A stretch of DNA of 64,000 nt from assembly GCF_002105535.1 (NCBI RefSeq), contig NZ_CP015848.1, forward strand, positions 1,550,907 to 1,614,906, written 5' to 3'. Each line of letters opens with the position of its first letter. Position 1 is the stretch's first letter. A program made the translations under genes and the position numbers. This stretch comes from Magnetospirillum sp. ME-1. GTDB lineage: Bacteria > Pseudomonadota > Alphaproteobacteria > Rhodospirillales > Magnetospirillaceae. This document shows positions 26,577-36,191 of the stretch, in pieces. The notes under the pieces are model-generated. The model saw only the letters and a program-made list of their open reading frames with translations. It was not told the DNA's origin and made no database searches.

Positions 26577-27374
26577 ATGGCTCTGCCCACGTTCACCATG
26601 CGTCAGCTCGTCGAAGCCGGCGTCCATTTCGGTCACAACACCCGTCGCTGGAACCCGAAGATGGCTTCGTACCTCTTCGGCGTGCGCAACGGCATCCACA
26701 TCATCGACCTGCAGCAGAGCGTGCCCATGCTGCACCGCGCCATGCAGGCGGTGCGCGACGTGACCGCCGGCGGCGGCCGCGTCCTGTTCGTCGGCACCAA
26801 GCACCAGGCTTCCGAAGTGGTCGCCGAGGCGGCCAAGCGCTGCGGCCAGTACTTCGTGAACCACCGCTGGCTGGGCGGCATGCTGACCAACTGGAAGACC
26901 ATCTCCAACTCGATCCGCCGCCTGCGCGAGCTGGACGAGCAGCTGGCTTCCGGCGCCCTGGCCGGCCTGACCAAGAAGGAACAGCTGGTCCTGTCGCGCG
27001 AGAAGGAGAAGCTGGACCGCGCGCTGGGCGGCATCAAGGACATGGGCGGCCTGCCCGACATCCTGTTCATCATCGACACCAACAAGGAAGCCCTGGCCGT
27101 CCAGGAAGCCAACAAGCTGGGCATCCCGGTGGTGGCGATCATCGACTCCAATTGCGATCCGGCCGGCATCACCTATCCGATCCCCGGCAATGACGACGCC
27201 ATCCGCGCCATTCAGACCTATTGCGATCTGATGTCGGGCGCCGTGCTGGACGGCATCCAGGCCGAGATCACCCGTGGCGGCGGCGACGTCGGCGCCTCGG
27301 CCGAGGCTCCGGTCGAGCAGATTCCGGAAGTGGTCGCCGAGGCGGCCGCCGAGGAAGCCGCCGCCCAGGCCTAA
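26577..27374 (+). CDS. rpsB: 30S ribosomal protein S2
   Basis: 265 residues. The start [20 protein letters not shown] is diagnostic, followed by [35 protein letters not shown] and [19 protein letters not shown]. It is a 30S subunit component bound through S1 and the 16S central region. The C-terminal tail (about 235-265) is Ala/Glu-rich and acidic, as in many alphaproteobacteria. It is the first gene of the rpsB-tsf operon, with a long leader. An 11-bp hairpin without a T tract separates it from tsf. Confidence 0.98.
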   Translation: MALPTFTMRQLVEAGVHFGHNTRRWNPKMASYLFGVRNGIHIIDLQQSVPMLHRAMQAVRDVTAGGGRVLFVGTKHQASEVVAEAAKRCGQYFVNHRWLGGMLTNWKTISNSIRRLRELDEQLASGALAGLTKKEQLVLSREKEKLDRALGGIKDMGGLPDILFIIDTNKEALAVQEANKLGIPVVAIIDSNCDPAGITYPIPGNDDAIRAIQTYCDLMSGAVLDGIQAEITRGGGDVGASAEAPVEQIPEVVAEAAAEEAAAQA

Positions 27375-27395
27375 GCCTGCGGGATGAAGATAAGG

Positions 27396-27422
27396 ATGGC
27401 GGCGGTTCAAGACCGCCGCCAT
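27396..27422 (+). promoter_or_regulatory. rpsB-tsf intergenic hairpin
   Basis: Perfect 11-bp stem (27396-27406/27412-27422) with a 5-nt loop TCAAG and no T tract after it. It is probably a processing or partial-attenuation hairpin that sets the S2 to EF-Ts ratio; this is inferred from position. Confidence 0.5.
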
Positions 27423-27466
27423 TCGCTTGAGAACCAAACATCACATTCGTCGAGAGGGGAATACCC

Positions 27467-28405
27467 ATGGCCGAGATTACCGCTTCGCTGGTCAAGGAAC
27501 TGCGCGAGAAGACCGGCGCCGGCATGATGGACTGCAAGAAGGCGCTGGGCGAGACCGCCGGCGACGTCGAAGCCGCCATCGACTGGCTGCGCAAGAAGGG
27601 CCTGGCCGCCGCCGCCAAGAAGGCCGGCCGCGTCGCCGCCGAGGGTCTGGTCGGCATCGCCGCCGCCGGCAACAAGGGCGTGGCCGTCGAGGTCAACGCC
27701 GAGACCGACTTCGTCGCCCGCAACGACCAGTTCCAGGGCTTCGTCTCCGCCGTCGCCGCCGTGGCGCTGGACAAGGGCTCCGACGTCGACGCCATCAAGG
27801 CCGCCGCCTGCCCCGGCACCGACAAGACCGTCGCCGACCAGCTGACCCATCTGATCGCCACCATCGGCGAGAACATGTCGCTGCGCCGCGCCGTGCGTCT
27901 GGAAGTGTCGGCCGGCGTGGTGGCTTCCTACGTCCACACCTCCATCGCTCCCGGCCTGGGCAAGATCGGCTGTCTGGTGGCTCTCGAGTCCACCGGCAAC
28001 GCCGACCGTCTGGCCGAGGTGGGCAAGCAGATCGCCATGCATGTGGCGGCCGCCAACCCGCAGTTCCTGGACCCCTCCGTGGTCGACACCTCGGCTCTCG
28101 ACCGCGAGAAGGCCGTGCTGACCGAGCAGGCCCAGGCTTCGGGCAAGCCCGCCGCCGTCATCGAGAAGATGGTCGAGGGCCGCATCCGCAAGTACTACGA
28201 GGAAGTGTGCCTGACCGAGCAGGTCTACGTCATCGACCAGGAGAACAAGATCTCCAAGGTCGTCGAGAACCTGGCCAAGGAGCTGGGCACTCCTGTCAAG
28301 CTGACCGGCTTCGCCCGTTTCGCGCTGGGCGAGGGCATCGAGAAGGAAGTCTCCGACTTCGCTGCCGAGGTGGCCGCCCAGGCCGGCGCCAAGTCGGCCG
28401 GCTGA
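27467..28405 (+). CDS. tsf: Elongation factor Ts
   Basis: 312 residues. The N-terminal UBA-like helix pair contains [16 protein letters not shown], and the EF-Tu-contacting core has [11 protein letters not shown] followed by the two repeated subdomains. EF-Ts exchanges GDP for GTP on EF-Tu in the cytoplasm. Length is normal for the long bacterial form (about 280-310). It is second in the rpsB operon and is ended by a strong terminator 20 bp after the stop. Confidence 0.98.
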   Translation: MAEITASLVKELREKTGAGMMDCKKALGETAGDVEAAIDWLRKKGLAAAAKKAGRVAAEGLVGIAAAGNKGVAVEVNAETDFVARNDQFQGFVSAVAAVALDKGSDVDAIKAAACPGTDKTVADQLTHLIATIGENMSLRRAVRLEVSAGVVASYVHTSIAPGLGKIGCLVALESTGNADRLAEVGKQIAMHVAAANPQFLDPSVVDTSALDREKAVLTEQAQASGKPAAVIEKMVEGRIRKYYEEVCLTEQVYVIDQENKISKVVENLAKELGTPVKLTGFARFALGEGIEKEVSDFAAEVAAQAGAKSAG

Positions 28406-28424
28406 TCCTTCCGGATCTTCGAAG

Positions 28425-28460
28425 GGCCGCTCCTTCCGAAAGGGGGGAGCGGCCTTTTTT
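28425..28460 (+). terminator. Terminator of the rpsB-tsf operon
   Basis: A 9-bp stem GGCCGCTCC/GGAGCGGCC followed directly by six T residues (28455-28460). It is a standard rho-independent terminator, so pyrH must have its own promoter. Confidence 0.92.
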
Positions 28461-28480
28461 CTCCCCATGGAGCCGGATGG

Positions 28481-28502
28481 TTTGAGGTGAATTCGCCTCA
28501 AA
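28481..28502. promoter_or_regulatory. Palindrome TTTGAGG-N8-CCTCAAA upstream of pyrH
   Basis: A 22-bp near-perfect palindrome centred on GAATTC. It lies 137 bp upstream of pyrH and just past the tsf terminator. It is an operator candidate. Confidence 0.4.
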
Positions 28503-28530
28503 ACTGAATCCGCCTCCATCTGGCTTGGCA

Positions 28531-28550
28531 GAGTGCGATAAATCGCACTC
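28531..28550. promoter_or_regulatory. Palindrome GAGTGCGAT-AA-ATCGCACTC upstream of pyrH
   Basis: Perfect 9-bp arms (28531-28539/28542-28550) around AA, 89 bp before the pyrH ATG. The tight 2-nt centre favours a dimeric protein-binding site over an RNA hairpin. TTGGCA at 28525-28530 abuts it. Confidence 0.45.
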
Positions 28551-28638
28551 AAGGGGGGGAGACAGGCGGGTGGAATGGTGTATGATCGCCGCCGCCCGCG
28601 CCAAGCAGATTGGCAAGACTTTTCAGCCCGAGGATTCC

Positions 28639-29361
28639 ATGGCCAGCGACGCCAAATTCCGCCGCGTTCTCCTCAAGATTTCGGGCGAAGGCCTGATGGG
28701 GACACGGGAGTACGGACTTGATCCCGAGACCGTCGACCGCATCGCCCGCGAGGTGAAGTCCGTCAGAGACCTCGGCGTCGAGGTCTGCGTCGTCATCGGC
28801 GGCGGCAACATCTTCCGCGGCGTCTCCGGCGCCTCCACCGGCATGGAGCGCGCCGCGGCCGACAACATGGGCATGCTGGCCACGGTCATCAATGCGCTGT
28901 CGGTGCAGAACGCCCTGGAGAAGGTGGGGGTCGAGACCCGCGTGCAGTCGGCCATCGTCATGCCCACCGTGTGCGAAGCCTTCATCCGCCGCCGCGCCAT
29001 CCGTCATCTGGAAAAGGGCAGGGTGGTGATTTTCGCCGCCGGCACCGGCAACCCGTTCTTCACCACCGACACGGCGGCCGCGCTGCGCGCCGTGGAGATG
29101 GGCTGCGACGCCCTCCTGAAGGCCACCCAGGTGGACGGCGTTTATTCCGCCGATCCCAAGAAGGTCAAGGACGCCACCCGTTACGACCGTCTGACCTTCA
29201 ACGAGGTCCTGGCCCGCGATCTTGCGGTCATGGACACCTCGGCCATCGCGCTGTGCCGCGAAAACAAGGTTCCCATCGTGGTGTTCGACCTGCACCGGCC
29301 CGGCGCTTTCGCCGAAACGGTCTCGGGACGCGGTCTGTTCACCATCATCGCCAACGACTGA
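28639..29361 (+). CDS. pyrH: Uridylate kinase (UMP kinase)
   Basis: 240 residues of the amino-acid-kinase fold. [15 protein letters not shown] is the phosphate-binding N terminus. [27 protein letters not shown] and [20 protein letters not shown] are all diagnostic. It phosphorylates UMP to UDP in pyrimidine nucleotide synthesis. The start is the ATG at 28639 after CCGAGGA; upstream in-frame codons do not match the family. It is the first gene of the pyrH-frr-uppS-cdsA-dxr-rseP-bamA run and is preceded by two palindromes. Confidence 0.97.
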   Translation: MASDAKFRRVLLKISGEGLMGTREYGLDPETVDRIAREVKSVRDLGVEVCVVIGGGNIFRGVSGASTGMERAAADNMGMLATVINALSVQNALEKVGVETRVQSAIVMPTVCEAFIRRRAIRHLEKGRVVIFAAGTGNPFFTTDTAAALRAVEMGCDALLKATQVDGVYSADPKKVKDATRYDRLTFNEVLARDLAVMDTSAIALCRENKVPIVVFDLHRPGAFAETVSGRGLFTIIAND

Positions 29362-29383
29362 TAGCCTGAAAGGGGAGACGAAA

Positions 29384-29956
29384 TTGTCCGCTCCGACCAA
29401 CTGGAATGACCTCAAGAAGGATGTCACCCGGCGCATGGACAGTGCCGTCGAGGTGCTGAAGAAGGAATTCTCCGGCCTGCGTTCCGGCCGCGCGTCCACC
29501 AACCTGCTGGACCCGGTGGTGGTCGAGGCCTATGGCCAGACCATGCCGCTGTCCCAGTGCGGCACCGTCGGCGTCCCCGAGCCGCGCATGCTGACCGTGC
29601 AGGTGTGGGACAAGGGCCAGGTCAAGGCTGTCGAGAAGGCCATCCGCGACGCCGGGCTCGGCCTCAATCCCCAGGCCGACGGCCAGCTGATCCGCGTGCC
29701 GATTCCCCCGCTGAACGAGGAGCGCCGCAAGGAGCTCCAGAAGGTCGCCGGCAAGTATGCGGAACATGCCCGCGTCTCGGTGCGCAACGTCCGCCGCGAT
29801 GGCATGGACAGCTTGAAGAAGATGGAAAAGGACGGCCACATCTCCGAAGACGAGATCAAGAAGCACGAGAAGGAAATCCAGACCATCACCGACAACACGG
29901 TGAAGTCCATCGACGAGCATCTGGTTCATAAGGAAAAGGAAATCATGCAGGTTTGA
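29384..29956 (+). CDS. frr: Ribosome recycling factor
   Basis: 190 residues. Domain I has [21 protein letters not shown], domain II has [22 protein letters not shown], and [21 protein letters not shown] with [19 protein letters not shown] are typical. With EF-G it splits the post-termination 70S ribosome. The start is a TTG at 29384 with AGGGGAG 7 nt upstream; no in-frame ATG fits. The N-terminal residues [13 protein letters not shown] follow the start directly. It lies 22 bp after pyrH, and the uppS ribosome-binding region overlaps its stop. Confidence 0.96.
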   Translation: MSAPTNWNDLKKDVTRRMDSAVEVLKKEFSGLRSGRASTNLLDPVVVEAYGQTMPLSQCGTVGVPEPRMLTVQVWDKGQVKAVEKAIRDAGLGLNPQADGQLIRVPIPPLNEERRKELQKVAGKYAEHARVSVRNVRRDGMDSLKKMEKDGHISEDEIKKHEKEIQTITDNTVKSIDEHLVHKEKEIMQV

Positions 29957-29973
29957 GGAGGCGAGGACCCGGT

Positions 29974-30705
29974 ATGGAGCCCATGCTTTCCACCGCCGAC
30001 CTGCCGCCGCCGCCGGTTCACGTTGCCATCATCATGGATGGCAACGGGCGCTGGGCGAAGGCGCGCGGCCTGCCGCGCACCGCCGGCCACAAGCGGGGCG
30101 CCGAAGCCGTGCGTCGCACGGTGGAGGCGGCGCGGGAGATGGGTGTTTCCTATCTGACCCTTTACGCCTTTTCCTCCGAGAACTGGAAGCGCCCGGCCGG
30201 CGAGGTCACCGACCTCATGGGCCTGCTGCGCCTTTACCTGCGCAACGAGGTCAACAACCTCCACAAGAACGGCATCCGCCTCAAGGTCATCGGCGACCGC
30301 AACCGCCTGGGCGCCGACATCGTCCGCCTGATCGAGGATTCCGAGGCCAAGACCGCCGGCAATACGGCGCTGACCCTGTTGCTGGCCCTGTCCTACGGCG
30401 GGCGCCAAGAGATCGTCGAGGCGGCGCGCTCCCTGGCCCGCGACGTGGCCGAGGGACGGATTTCTCCCGATTCCATCGACGAGGAGTCCATCAATGCCCG
30501 CCTGACCACCGCAGGCGTGCCCGATCCCGACCTGATCATCCGCACCAGCGGCGAACAGCGGATCAGCAATTTCCTGCTGTGGCAGGGCGCCTACGCCGAA
30601 CTGGTGTTCCAGGATACCCTGTGGCCCGATTTCGGACGGAACGAACTGGAAGCGGCCATTCGCGACTTCCACGGGCGCGACCGTCGTTTCGGAACGGCCA
30701 GGTAG
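29974..30705 (+). CDS. uppS: Undecaprenyl diphosphate synthase
   Basis: 243 residues. VAIIMDGNGRWAKARGLPR carries the catalytic Asp and diphosphate-binding residues. GVSYLTLYAFSSENWKRP and the C-terminal IRTSGEQRISNFLLWQGAYAE block bind isopentenyl diphosphate. It condenses eight IPP units onto farnesyl diphosphate (cis) to give the C55 lipid carrier for peptidoglycan and polysaccharide. The start ATG at 29974 has GAGGAGGCGAGGA upstream; an ATG at 29983 is also possible. It is followed after 6 bp by cdsA. Confidence 0.96.
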   Translation: MEPMLSTADLPPPPVHVAIIMDGNGRWAKARGLPRTAGHKRGAEAVRRTVEAAREMGVSYLTLYAFSSENWKRPAGEVTDLMGLLRLYLRNEVNNLHKNGIRLKVIGDRNRLGADIVRLIEDSEAKTAGNTALTLLLALSYGGRQEIVEAARSLARDVAEGRISPDSIDEESINARLTTAGVPDPDLIIRTSGEQRISNFLLWQGAYAELVFQDTLWPDFGRNELEAAIRDFHGRDRRFGTAR

Positions 30706-30711
30706 CCTTAA

Positions 30712-31497
30712 GTGCTGAAAACTCGCATCCTTTCCGCCCTGGTGATGGCTCCTCCCGCGCTGTTGGCCGCCTGGGCCGGCGGATACGCGTTCGCCGCCCT
30801 GATCGCCTTGGCCGCCGCGCTGATGTGCTGGGAATGGCACCGTATGCTCAACGGGGCCTACACCCTGTCCGGTCGGGTGGCGTCCGCCGGCTGTGCGTTG
30901 GCCTCTCTGCTGGCGGTGGCCCGGCCCGACATCGGTCTGGCCATGGTGGCGCTGGCCACCCTGGCGTCCGCCGGATTGGCGGGGAGCGACCGCTCCGGCC
31001 GGGTGTGGGCCGCGTTCGGCGCCGTCTATGCCGGTCTGCCCTCGGTGACCCTGGTCTGGCTGCGCGACGATCCCGCCGCCGGCAATGCGGTGATCTGGTG
31101 GCTGTTGCTGGTGGTGTGGTCCACCGATATCGGCGCCTATGCCTTCGGCCGTCTGATCGGCGGGCCGAAGCTGCTGCCCGCGGTCAGTCCCAAGAAGACC
31201 TGGGCCGGGCTGGTCGGCGGCATGATTTCGGCGGGGCTGGCGGCCGTGCTGGTGGCCGTCGTGGTCGGAACCAAGGCGGGGGGAATGGTTTTCGCCGCCG
31301 GTGCGGCGGTGGCCGTTGTCGCCCAGGCGGGCGATCTGTTCGAGTCCTGGATCAAGCGACGTTGCAACGTCAAGGATTCAAGCAATATCATCCCGGGTCA
31401 CGGCGGCGTTCTCGATCGCGTCGATGGCTTGCTGACCGCCGCCTTGGCCGTGGCGGCACTCACTCTGGCGACCGGTCGCACGGTCCTGGACTGGTAA
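30712..31497 (+). CDS. cdsA: Phosphatidate cytidylyltransferase
   Basis: 261 residues with about seven to eight membrane segments. The signature near the C terminus, SWIKRRCNVKDSSN then PGHGGVLDRVDG, matches the CdsA pattern (SxxKR-x4-KD ... HGGxxDR). It makes CDP-diacylglycerol from phosphatidate and CTP at the inner membrane, the branch point for phosphatidylethanolamine and cardiolipin. The start is GTG at 30712, 6 bp after uppS. The gene order uppS-cdsA-dxr is conserved in proteobacteria. Confidence 0.95.
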   Translation: MLKTRILSALVMAPPALLAAWAGGYAFAALIALAAALMCWEWHRMLNGAYTLSGRVASAGCALASLLAVARPDIGLAMVALATLASAGLAGSDRSGRVWAAFGAVYAGLPSVTLVWLRDDPAAGNAVIWWLLLVVWSTDIGAYAFGRLIGGPKLLPAVSPKKTWAGLVGGMISAGLAAVLVAVVVGTKAGGMVFAAGAAVAVVAQAGDLFESWIKRRCNVKDSSNIIPGHGGVLDRVDGLLTAALAVAALTLATGRTVLDW

Positions 31498-31510
31498 TGA
31501 AGGAAATGCG

Positions 31511-32674
31511 ATGAGCGGGCGCAAGAGTGTCACCATTCTGGGCTCGACGGGGTCCATCGGTTGCAACACGGTGGATCTGGTCGAACGCCGCCCCGACCTG
31601 TATCGGGTCGAGGCTCTGGTTGCCAACTCGCGGGTTGACATTCTGGCGGAGCAGGCCAGGAAGCTGAAGGCCAAGCTGGCCGTAGTCGCCGATGAGGGGG
31701 CCTATGGCGCGCTCAAGGCGGCGCTGGCCGGAAGCGGCATCGAGGCCGCCGCCGGCCCGAAGGCCGTGGTCGCCGCCGCCGAGATGCCCGCCGAATGGGT
31801 GATGGCCGCCATCGTCGGCGCTGCCGGCCTGGCGCCCACCCTGGCCGCCGTCCGTCGCGGCGCGGTGGTGGGCCTGGCCAACAAGGAATGCCTGGTCTGC
31901 GCCGGTCAGCTGATGATGGCCGAGGTCTTAAAGCATGGCGCCACCCTGCTGCCGGTGGATTCCGAGCATTCGGCCATCTTCCAGGTGTTCGAGGCCGACC
32001 AGCACGACAAGATCGAGAAGATCATCCTGACCGCCTCGGGCGGGCCGTTCCGCACCAAGACCCGCGAGTTCATGGCCGACGTCACGCCGGAACAGGCGGT
32101 GGCCCACCCCAACTGGTCCATGGGTGCCAAGATTTCGGTGGATTCGGCGTCCATGTTCAACAAGGGCCTGGAACTGATCGAGGCCCATCACCTGTTCGAC
32201 ATGCCCGAGGACAAGATCGACATCGTCGTCCACCCCCAGTCGGTGATCCATTCGCTGGTGGCCTATGTGGACGGTTCGGTCCTGGCTCAGTTGGGCTCTC
32301 CCGACATGCGCACGCCCATCGCCTATGCGCTGGGCTGGCCCAACCGCATCGAGGCGCCGGCGCCCAAGCTCAACCTGGCCGAAATCGCCACGCTCACCTT
32401 CGAAGCCCCCGACCCGGTGCGCTTCCCGTCGCTGCGCCTGGCGCGCGAGGCGCTGCGCGCCGGTGGGTCGGCGGCGGCGGTGATGAACGCCGCCAACGAA
32501 ATGGCCGTGGCCGCCTTCCTGGGGCGCCGCATCGGCTTCCTGGACATCGCCTCCATCGTCGAGCGCACCGTGGCCGGCGTGACGCATTGCGAACTGGGCA
32601 GCATCGACGACGTCCTGGCCCAGGATGCCGAGGCGCGTCGCTTCGCGTCCAATCTGATCGACGGCGGCCGCTAG
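31511..32674 (+). CDS. dxr: 1-deoxy-D-xylulose 5-phosphate reductoisomerase
   Basis: 387 residues. The NADPH-binding start is SVTILGSTGSIGCNTVDLV. LANKECLVCAGQLMM, PVDSEHSAIFQ and ASGGPFRTKTREFM follow. SMFNKGLELIEAHHLF and HPQSVIHSLV complete the substrate and metal sites. It converts DXP to methylerythritol phosphate, the committed step of the MEP isoprenoid pathway that feeds UppS two genes upstream. The ATG at 31511 lies 13 bp after cdsA, and rseP starts 3 bp after the stop. Length is standard. Confidence 0.97.
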   Translation: MSGRKSVTILGSTGSIGCNTVDLVERRPDLYRVEALVANSRVDILAEQARKLKAKLAVVADEGAYGALKAALAGSGIEAAAGPKAVVAAAEMPAEWVMAAIVGAAGLAPTLAAVRRGAVVGLANKECLVCAGQLMMAEVLKHGATLLPVDSEHSAIFQVFEADQHDKIEKIILTASGGPFRTKTREFMADVTPEQAVAHPNWSMGAKISVDSASMFNKGLELIEAHHLFDMPEDKIDIVVHPQSVIHSLVAYVDGSVLAQLGSPDMRTPIAYALGWPNRIEAPAPKLNLAEIATLTFEAPDPVRFPSLRLAREALRAGGSAAAVMNAANEMAVAAFLGRRIGFLDIASIVERTVAGVTHCELGSIDDVLAQDAEARRFASNLIDGGR

Positions 32675-32677
32675 TCC

Positions 32678-33835
32678 ATGGATCTGGCCAGCCTGCTCAA
32701 CAGCGTGCTCCACGGCGTCTGGTATTACGTGGTGATCTTCCTGGTCATCCTGACCGTGGTGGTGTTCGTTCACGAGTTGGGGCACTTCCTGGTGGCCCGC
32801 TGGAACGGCGTCAAGGTGGAGGTGTTCTCCATCGGCTTCGGGCCGGAAGTGTGGGGACGCACCGCTGCGGACGGCACCCGCTGGCGCATCGGGCTGCTGC
32901 CGCTGGGCGGCTACGTCAAGATGTTCGGCGACGCCGATGCCGCCTCGGCCACCGCGTCCGACCAGCCCATGAGCGAGGAGGAGAGGGCGCAGGCCTTCTG
33001 CCACAAGCGGGTGGGCCAGCGCGCCGCCATCGTGGTGGCCGGTCCGGCGGCCAATTTCCTGTTCGCCATCCTGGGCCTGATGGGGATGTTCATGGTGCTG
33101 GGCCAGCCGGTGACCCAGCCGGTGATCGGCATGGTGCACCCCGGCACCGCCGCCGAAGCCGCCGGCCTGAAGGGTGGCGATCGCATCACCGCCATCAACG
33201 GCCGCGCCGTCGAGCGTTTCCAGGACATCCAGCGGATCGTCCGCCTGGAGATCGAGCAGGATCTGGCCCTGTCGGTCCGGCGCGGCGACAAGGACTTCGA
33301 AATCTCGGTCCGGCCGCGCGTCATTCAGCGCAAGGGCGTGTTCGGCGACATGGAAAAGGTGCCGGTTCTGGGCATTTCCGCCGATGCGGCCAGCACCGTG
33401 GTGATGCGCCACGGCCCCATCTCGGCGCTCGGCGAGGCCCTGGCCGAGACCGAGAACATGGTGCGCTCCACCTTCATCGGCATCGGCCAGATGATCAACG
33501 GTACGCGCGACACCGACGAATTGGGCGGGCCGATCCGAATCGCCAAGGGGGCAGGGGAAGCGGCGCAGCTCGGCCTGGCCAGCGTAGTCTTCTACACCAT
33601 TCTCCTGTCGCTCAATCTTGGCCTGATCAATCTTTTCCCTATTCCGGTTCTCGATGGCGGCCACCTAATGTTTTACGCCTTCGAAGCCATTCTTGGCCGT
33701 CCCCTGGGGGAGAAGGCCCAAGAATATGGTTTCCGAATCGGGTTGTTTCTGGTATTGGCCTTGATGGTCTTTGCCACCCGCAACGACCTTGTGTCGCTGC
33801 CGGTTTGGGATATGGTGAAGCGGTTGTTTTCGTGA
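32678..33835 (+). CDS. rseP: Site-2 intramembrane metalloprotease RseP
   Basis: 385 residues. The zinc motif HELGH is at residues 32-36 in the first membrane helix, the third ligand is in LDGGH in a later helix, and there is one clear periplasmic PDZ domain (about 140-215, GTAAEAAGLKGGDRITAINGRAV). It cuts membrane-anchored anti-sigma factors and signal-peptide remnants during envelope stress. Only one PDZ is obvious, as in shorter alphaproteobacterial forms. It sits directly before bamA, consistent with joint control of outer-membrane assembly and envelope stress. Confidence 0.95.
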   Translation: MDLASLLNSVLHGVWYYVVIFLVILTVVVFVHELGHFLVARWNGVKVEVFSIGFGPEVWGRTAADGTRWRIGLLPLGGYVKMFGDADAASATASDQPMSEEERAQAFCHKRVGQRAAIVVAGPAANFLFAILGLMGMFMVLGQPVTQPVIGMVHPGTAAEAAGLKGGDRITAINGRAVERFQDIQRIVRLEIEQDLALSVRRGDKDFEISVRPRVIQRKGVFGDMEKVPVLGISADAASTVVMRHGPISALGEALAETENMVRSTFIGIGQMINGTRDTDELGGPIRIAKGAGEAAQLGLASVVFYTILLSLNLGLINLFPIPVLDGGHLMFYAFEAILGRPLGEKAQEYGFRIGLFLVLALMVFATRNDLVSLPVWDMVKRLFS

Positions 33836-33879
33836 GCCGGATCTGAACCATCGGTATCGCGAAGTCAAGGGGGGCCTGG

Positions 33880-36147
33880 ATGCGTTTCGTGCTGTGGACC
33901 GCTGTATTGCTGGGCTTTCTCGCCGGCTCGATGCCGGCATACGCCCAGGACGGCGGACGAATCCGCTCCATCTCCATTCTAGGCACCCAGCGTATCGAGC
34001 TCGAGACGGTCAAGTCGTACATGACCGTCGCGGAGGGCGACCTCTACGATGCCGATCGCGTCAACCGCTCGCTGAAGGCGTTGTTCAACACCGGGCTGTT
34101 CGCCGACGTCACCATTCGCCGCGAAGGCGATCAGCTGGTGGTCCGCGTGGTGGAAAATCCCATCATCAACCGGATCGCCTTCGAGGGGAACAACCGTATC
34201 AAGGACGAGCAGCTGAACTCGGAAGTGCAACTGCGTCCGCGTACCGTCTACACCCGGTCCAAGGTGCAGGCCGACGTCAAGCGCCTGCTGGAGCTTTACC
34301 GCCGTTCCGGCCGCTTCGCCGCCACGGTGGAGCCCAAGATCATCCAACTGGAGCAGAACCGCGTCGATCTGGTCTACGAGATCAGCGAGGGCCAGCCCAC
34401 CTATGTGCGTCGCATCGCCTTCGTCGGCAACAAACGCTATGACCAGGACAAGCTGCGCGAGGTGCTGCAGACCAAGGAAGAGCGTTGGTACCGGTTCCTG
34501 ACCAGCGACGACACCTATGATCCCGACCGCGTGACCTATGATCGCGAATTGCTGCGCCGCTTCTACCTGAAGCGCGGATTCGCCGATTTCCGGGTCAGCT
34601 CGGCCATCGCCGAACTGACGCCGTCGCGAGAAGGTTTCTTCATCACCTATACCATCGACGAGGGCGAGCGTTACAAGTTCGGGACCTCGACCATCGACGC
34701 CAATCTGCGCGACTTGAAGCCGGAAGACCTCCAGCCGCTGCTGATCAGCGAGCCGGGCGAATGGTACAATGCCGATCAGGTTGAAGACATCGTCCAGAAG
34801 CTGACCGACGCGGTGGGCACCAAGGGCTATGCCTTCGTGGACGTCAAGCCCCAGGTGAAGCGCAACCGCGAAACCCAGACCATCGACATCTCCTACAATA
34901 TCCAGGAGGGCCCGCGCGTCTTCGTCGAGCGCATCGACATCTCCGGCAACGTCCGGACCCTGGACCAGGTGATTCGCCGCGAGTTCCGGCTGGTAGAGGG
35001 CGACGCCTTCAACTCGGCCAAGCTGCGCCGCTCGCGTCAGCGCCTGAAGGACCTCAATTTCTTCGAGAAGGCAGAGGTCACCAATATTCCGTCGGATACG
35101 GCGCCTGACCGGACCGTCATCAAGGTGGATGTACAGGAGAAGTCGACGGGCGAGTTGACCTTTGGTGTCGGCTGGGCATCCACGGCCGGTCCGATCGTCG
35201 AGGCGTCCTTGCGCGAACGCAATCTGCTGGGCCGCGGCCAGGATCTGCGACTGAGCGGTGGTCTCGGAACCAAGCGCAGCAGCGTCGATCTTTCGTTCAC
35301 CGAGCCTTACTTCATGGATCGTGAAGTGGCAGCTGGCTTCGACGTCTTCGTCATCGATCGCAAGCTGCAGAAGGAAAGCTCTTATGACGCCTCGTCCATC
35401 GGCGGCGATCTCCGGGCGGGCTACCGTCTGTCCGAAAATCTGCGCCAGGACTGGACGTATACCCTGAAGCAGGACACGGTCAAGGGCATCAACAGTACTT
35501 CCATCTACGTTCTGGAACAGATCGGGTCGAGGGTCAGCTCCGTTGTCGGTCAGACGCTCCTTTACGATCGCCGGGATTCCCGTATCGAACCCACGGAAGG
35601 GTATTTTGTCCGTTTGGGAACGGAAGCGGCCGGTGCTGGCGGTGACGCTCGCTATCTGCGCGGTCTGGTGAGCGGTGGGCAATACTTTACCCTGACCGAC
35701 AAGTGGATTCTCGGTGTGACCTCTTCGATCGGCATGATTCACGGCCTTGATCAGCGTGTTCGCATCACCGACCGCTTCTATGTCGGCGGTGACAACCTGC
35801 GTGGTTTCGCCAGTGGCGGCATCAGCCCCCGCGACAGCGGCACCGGCGATGCCCTTGGTGGTCTGTGGCAGGCGGTCGGGTCGGCGCAGGTCAAGTTCCC
35901 GCTGGGCCTGCCTGAAGAGTTTGGCGTAAATGGTCAGATCTTTACAGATGCTGGTACCATCGGCGAAACCGACACTGCCAACACGACAAATGTGAACCAA
36001 TCCAGTTCGATCCGTATGGCATCCGGCATGGGTATCGGCTGGAAGTCTCCCATGGGACCGGTATCTGTCGATCTGGCTTATCCGGTTATGCGGGAAAAGT
36101 TCGACAAGAAGGAATACTTCCGGTTCAACTTCGGAACCAAGTTCTGA
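33880..36147 (+). CDS. bamA: Outer membrane protein assembly factor BamA
   Basis: 755 residues. Signal peptide at about 1-22 (cleavage near AYA-QDGG), five POTRA repeats (about 25-420) and a 16-strand barrel domain to the C terminus, which ends in the aromatic RFNFGTKF typical of outer-membrane barrels. The loop-6 motif is present as VGGDNLRGFASGG (a variant of VRGY/F). It is the insertase core of the BAM complex. The last third uses noticeably fewer GC-ending codons than its neighbours, common in barrel genes. It is followed by its functional partner, an OmpH/Skp chaperone. Confidence 0.96.
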   Translation: MRFVLWTAVLLGFLAGSMPAYAQDGGRIRSISILGTQRIELETVKSYMTVAEGDLYDADRVNRSLKALFNTGLFADVTIRREGDQLVVRVVENPIINRIAFEGNNRIKDEQLNSEVQLRPRTVYTRSKVQADVKRLLELYRRSGRFAATVEPKIIQLEQNRVDLVYEISEGQPTYVRRIAFVGNKRYDQDKLREVLQTKEERWYRFLTSDDTYDPDRVTYDRELLRRFYLKRGFADFRVSSAIAELTPSREGFFITYTIDEGERYKFGTSTIDANLRDLKPEDLQPLLISEPGEWYNADQVEDIVQKLTDAVGTKGYAFVDVKPQVKRNRETQTIDISYNIQEGPRVFVERIDISGNVRTLDQVIRREFRLVEGDAFNSAKLRRSRQRLKDLNFFEKAEVTNIPSDTAPDRTVIKVDVQEKSTGELTFGVGWASTAGPIVEASLRERNLLGRGQDLRLSGGLGTKRSSVDLSFTEPYFMDREVAAGFDVFVIDRKLQKESSYDASSIGGDLRAGYRLSENLRQDWTYTLKQDTVKGINSTSIYVLEQIGSRVSSVVGQTLLYDRRDSRIEPTEGYFVRLGTEAAGAGGDARYLRGLVSGGQYFTLTDKWILGVTSSIGMIHGLDQRVRITDRFYVGGDNLRGFASGGISPRDSGTGDALGGLWQAVGSAQVKFPLGLPEEFGVNGQIFTDAGTIGETDTANTTNVNQSSSIRMASGMGIGWKSPMGPVSVDLAYPVMREKFDKKEYFRFNFGTKF

Positions 36148-36191
36148 CCGTGCTCGCGGATGCGTCACGGGTCCCAAGTGGAAGAGATGTC

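Noticed and set aside
31795-33846. A 683-codon frame covering dxr and rseP on the plus strand
   Set aside because: It is a shifted frame over two well-supported genes, with Arg/Gly/Pro-rich low-complexity translation.
33880-36147. Lower GC in the last third of bamA as a sign of horizontal transfer
   Set aside because: The operon context and all motifs are native. Relaxed codon bias is common in barrel-coding regions.
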